Source: Streptomyces sp. NBC_00306 (lineage in GTDB: Bacteria; Actinomycetota; Actinomycetes; Streptomycetales; Streptomycetaceae). From it: 64,000 nt of DNA. The translations under genes were made by a program, and so were the position numbers. The stretch is taken from positions 5,642,001 to 5,706,000 of the forward strand of contig NZ_CP108032.1 of the NCBI RefSeq assembly GCF_036169555.1. Direction: 5' to 3'. The notes below the pieces were generated by a model. It was not told where the DNA came from and ran no database searches. It saw nothing but the letters and a program-made list of their open reading frames with translations. Shown here piece after piece: positions 61,606 through 64,000 of the stretch. The number at the start of each line of letters is the position of its first letter. The stretch's first letter is position 1.

Positions 61606-62403
61606 CTAGGCGGAGAAGAACTCCAGCAGCAGCGGCGCCAGCACATGCGGGGCCACCTCGTGCGTCTGGCCCGTCAGGGTTCGGTGCCGACCGCGCGGGA
61701 GGGCCTGGGCGGCCAGGCGTGCGGCCTCCCGCATGAAGGGCGGGCTCATCCCCCCGTCCACGACCATCACCCGGGTCCCGATGCCGCTCAGCATCGCGGT
61801 CGGCACCCCGCCGCCCGCCATGACCTCGTGGTCGTACACGAGCGTGGGGGCGACCGCCTCCATGTCCGCCCACATCGGCGTCCCGCGCATCGCGTCCAGG
61901 CCCTCGGGCGGCACCCCCATCTCGCCCAGGAAGACCGCCAGCGCCTCCCCGCGCCGGTCCTCGGCGAGGAGTGCCCGCATCCGGTGTTCGTAGGTCGGTG
62001 GCGGGGCTCCCGGCGCCTCGTCCGGGTCGTACGGAGGCTCGTAGGCGGACAGCTGTGTGATCGGAAGTCCCGCTGCCGCCGCCCGCAGCGCCAGTGCCGC
62101 ACCCGACGACGTCCCGTGCACGGACGCGGCTCCGCCCGCCTCGCCGATCACCGCGGCCAGGTCCTCGATCTCCCGCTCCACGGCGTACGGAGCGGTGTCA
62201 CCGCTCGCGCCACGGCCGCGCCGGTCGTACGTGAACACGCTGAACCGCGACGCGAGCAGCCCCGCGAGCGGTGCCTCCACCGCGGACGTGCACAGCGCCC
62301 CGCTGACCAGAACCACCGGCGGGCCGTCGCCCCGCTGCTCGTACGCGATGAGGGTGCCGTCCTCCGACTCCGCCTTGCTGAGCGTCCTGCTCATGTTGTC
62401 CAT
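61606..62403 (-). CDS. Alpha/beta hydrolase
   Basis: A 265-residue hydrolase. VVLVSGALCTSAVEAPLAGLL is the oxyanion region, FTYDRRGRGASGDT the adjacent strand, and SVHGTSSGAALALRAA the nucleophile elbow. The Asp lies in RVMVVDGGMSPPF and the His in LTGQTHEVAPHVLAP. The elbow GTSSG and the active-site layout match haloalkane- and haloperoxidase-like esterases of unknown substrate. ATG 62403 or 62394 (MSRTLSK) may start it. Confidence 0.85.
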   Translation of the reverse strand: MDNMSRTLSKAESEDGTLIAYEQRGDGPPVVLVSGALCTSAVEAPLAGLLASRFSVFTYDRRGRGASGDTAPYAVEREIEDLAAVIGEAGGAASVHGTSSGAALALRAAAAGLPITQLSAYEPPYDPDEAPGAPPPTYEHRMRALLAEDRRGEALAVFLGEMGVPPEGLDAMRGTPMWADMEAVAPTLVYDHEVMAGGGVPTAMLSGIGTRVMVVDGGMSPPFMREAARLAAQALPRGRHRTLTGQTHEVAPHVLAPLLLEFFSA

Positions 62404-62483
62404 GAGAAGGCTGACCGGGGCCCGCTCGGGAACTCATCGGTCGCGCGCGAGATTCTTTTCCGCTCACCCGGCGCGGGCGGCGG

Positions 62484-62822
62484 TCAGTCCTCGACGACCT
62501 CGGTGTCGTAGAAGCAGAAGTGGCCCTTGATCTCGGCGACTTGGGTCTTCGGCTCCGGATACGACCAGACCAGGTCCGGTGCGTCCGGCAGCGACCAGTA
62601 GTCGGCGTCGCCCTTGAAGGGACAGTGGGTGTGGGTGCCGGAGGCGGTGAGCAGATCACTGCGCACGTCCCCGGGCGGAAGGTAGTAGCGGTCGGGACAG
62701 CCTGTCTCGCGCAGGATCAGGGGCCTGCGGCTCTCCGCGAGCAGCACCCCGCCATGGCGGGCGATGACATGGACCGAGCCCTGCTCGACCGTGATGCGAT
62801 GTCCGGTGTGTGCCTTCGTCAT
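62484..62822 (-). CDS. DUF427-family protein
   Basis: A 112-residue single-domain protein with the DUF427 pattern: VHVIARHGGVLLAESRRPLIL, YYLPPGDVRSDLL, HTHCPFKGDADYWSL and the closing AEIKGHFCFYDTEV. The Cys-Pro-Phe-Lys-Gly loop and Trp are invariant in the family. The fold is a small beta-barrel of unknown function. The start is at ATG 62822; longer in-frame extensions have no family similarity. Confidence 0.88.
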   Translation of the reverse strand: MTKAHTGHRITVEQGSVHVIARHGGVLLAESRRPLILRETGCPDRYYLPPGDVRSDLLTASGTHTHCPFKGDADYWSLPDAPDLVWSYPEPKTQVAEIKGHFCFYDTEVVED

Positions 62823-62913
62823 GACACGTACAGCACCGGCGGCGGCCGGCTTCTTCCCGCCCGGCCCCTCTCCGGGGGTCCGACGCCGGGTGACCCGGTC
62901 GTACGGTGGCGTC

Positions 62914-63453
62914 ATGAACATCTGCGTCTTCCTCTCCGCCGCCGACCTCGACGACCGATACACCCGCCCGGCCCGCGAGTTCGCCGAGCTCCTCGGCAAG
63001 GGCGGGCACACGCTCGTGTGGGGCGGCTCGGAGAGCGGGCTGATGAAGGTCGTCGCCGACGGGGTGCAGGCGGCGGGCGGACGCCTCGTGGGCGTCTCCG
63101 TCGACTTCCTCCACACACTCGCCCGCGCCGACGCCGACGAGATGGTGATCGCCAAGGACCTGTCCGAGCGGAAGGCGCTGCTGCTCTCCCGCTCCGACGC
63201 CGTCGTGATCATGGTCGGCGGCACGGGCACCCTGGACGAGGCGACCGAGATCCTGGAGCTGAAGAAGCACGGCAAGCACACCAAGCCGGTCGTCCTGCTG
63301 AACACCGCCGGGTTCTACGACGGCCTCAAGCAGCAGTTCCGGCGCATGGACGAGGAGGGCTTCCTGCCCCTGCCCCTGACCGACCTGGTGTTCTTCGCCG
63401 AGGACGGTGTCGCGGCCCTCGCCTACCTGGAGGAGGCCGCCGGGGTGCAGTAG
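62914..63453 (+). CDS. LOG-family (TIGR00730-like) phosphoribohydrolase candidate
   Basis: A 179-residue Rossmann-like protein. NICVFLSAADLDDRY, HTLVWGGSESGLMKVVAD, LSERKALLLSRSDAVVIMVGG and TGTLDEATEIL give the LOG order; the usual PGGxGTxxE is here VGGTGTLDE, with the first Pro replaced. LOG enzymes remove ribose phosphate from cytokinin nucleotides or other nucleoside monophosphates. The missing Pro and altered first loop make the substrate uncertain. Confidence 0.85.
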   Translation: MNICVFLSAADLDDRYTRPAREFAELLGKGGHTLVWGGSESGLMKVVADGVQAAGGRLVGVSVDFLHTLARADADEMVIAKDLSERKALLLSRSDAVVIMVGGTGTLDEATEILELKKHGKHTKPVVLLNTAGFYDGLKQQFRRMDEEGFLPLPLTDLVFFAEDGVAALAYLEEAAGVQ

Positions 63454-63482
63454 CCGGTCGCGGCAGTGCGAGCATGGGCGGT

Positions 63483-64000
63483 ATGCCAACACATCTGATC
63501 ACCGGGGCGGGCTCCGGCATCGGCGCGGCGGTCGCCCGCCGGCTCCACGAGCGCGGCGACACACTCGTCCTGCTGGCCCGCGACGCCGGCCGCGCGAAGG
63601 AACTCGCCGCCCGGTACGAGGGCGCCCGTACGCTCGTCGCCGACCTGGCCGACCCGGACCGCATCTCCAAGTCGTTCGGCATGCAGCCCATGCCGGACCG
63701 GCTCGACTCGCTCCTGCACATCGCGGGCATCGTCGACCTCGGCCCGGTGGCCGAGCTGCGGCCGACGACCTGGCACCAGCAGCTCAACGCCAACCTGATC
63801 TCGCCCGCCGAGCTGACCCGGCTGATGCTTCCGCAACTGCGCGCCTCCCGGGGCCAGGTGCTGTTCGTCAACTCGGGCGCCGGCCTCAACGCGCACGCCG
63901 ACTGGTCCGCGTACGCGGCCTCCAAGCACGGACTGAAGGCGCTCGCCGACTCGCTGCGCCACGAGGAGAGCGGCAACGGCGTACGGGTCACCTCGGTCTA
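63483..64000 (+). CDS. Short-chain dehydrogenase/reductase (cut by window edge)
   Basis: 172 residues of an SDR are visible: cofactor motif TGAGSGIG (residues 7-14), LLHIAG in place of NNAG, catalytic Ser in FVNSGAGL and YAASK with the Tyr and Lys. The Arg after the first strands (VLLARDAGRAKEL) suggests NADP(H) preference. The C-terminus lies beyond the right edge. The substrate is unknown. Confidence 0.93.
   Translation, partial: MPTHLITGAGSGIGAAVARRLHERGDTLVLLARDAGRAKELAARYEGARTLVADLADPDRISKSFGMQPMPDRLDSLLHIAGIVDLGPVAELRPTTWHQQLNANLISPAELTRLMLPQLRASRGQVLFVNSGAGLNAHADWSAYAASKHGLKALADSLRHEESGNGVRVTSV

Overview
The window is chromosomal DNA of a Streptomyces or very close actinomycete. Evidence for this is the very high G+C with G/C-biased third codon positions, frequent GTG starts and 4-base stop/start overlaps (ATGA, GTGA), many lipobox and twin-arginine signals, and the GlgE/TreS alpha-glucan pathway. 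The gene order (glgE/glgP, glgX, L,D-transpeptidase lipoproteins, sdaA-glyA-gcvH-gcvT, an oligopeptide transporter, cysteine desulfurase, mnmA) looks like conserved Streptomyces core chromosome, with accessory blocks set into it. No tRNA, rRNA, CRISPR array, insertion sequence or prophage was seen.

Layout. Positions 1-6.1 kb hold alpha-glucan metabolism: the start of treS and glgE on the minus strand, diverging from glgP across an unusually long 1.15 kb gap full of small inverted repeats. From 6.2 to 12.3 kb there is a secreted alginate-lyase-like enzyme, a secreted thermolysin-type protease with a P domain, a hotdog-fold protein, an array of nested tandem repeats, and a GT-C mannosyltransferase-like membrane protein. 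From 12.7 to 19.9 kb lies a tight second chaperone operon: dnaK, grpE, a zinc-finger-less DnaJ (CbpA type), a CbpM-like modulator, clpB, a zinc-ribbon thioredoxin and a 67-residue protein. From 19.9 to 29 kb there is a heterodimeric ABC exporter, glgX, and two tandem L,D-transpeptidase lipoproteins.

From 29 to 36.1 kb there is a crotonase, a HATPase regulatory protein, a polysaccharide-deacetylase-like lipoprotein that has lost its catalytic aspartates, a beta-propeller lipoprotein, a two-gene cyclodipeptide synthase plus CYP121-like P450 operon, a GNAT enzyme and a small EF-hand protein. From 36.1 to 43.4 kb is a one-carbon/serine block: sdaA, glyA, gcvH and gcvT on the minus strand with a tandem glycine riboswitch ahead of gcvT, then a small P-loop protein and two SseB paralogues on the plus strand. 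From 43.8 to 50.3 kb is a complete five-gene oligopeptide ABC importer, followed by a TRIC-type channel.

From 51 to 58.1 kb there are several small regulator modules (ArsR-SRPBCC, WYL, two TetR genes), some with visible palindromic operators. From 58.2 to 64 kb are the sulfur-relay pair cysteine desulfurase and mnmA with a Tat amidase between them on the other strand, then hydrolase, DUF427, LOG-family and (truncated at the window edge) SDR genes.

Two systems stand out. The first is the cyclodipeptide synthase/P450 pair. Both proteins resemble the Mycobacterium tuberculosis Rv2275/CYP121 mycocyclosin pair very closely, but the P450 differs at residues lining the substrate pocket. The second is the dnaK-grpE-cbpA-cbpM-clpB-trx operon, which puts a complete disaggregation machine, its J-protein regulator and a thiol reductase into one transcription unit.
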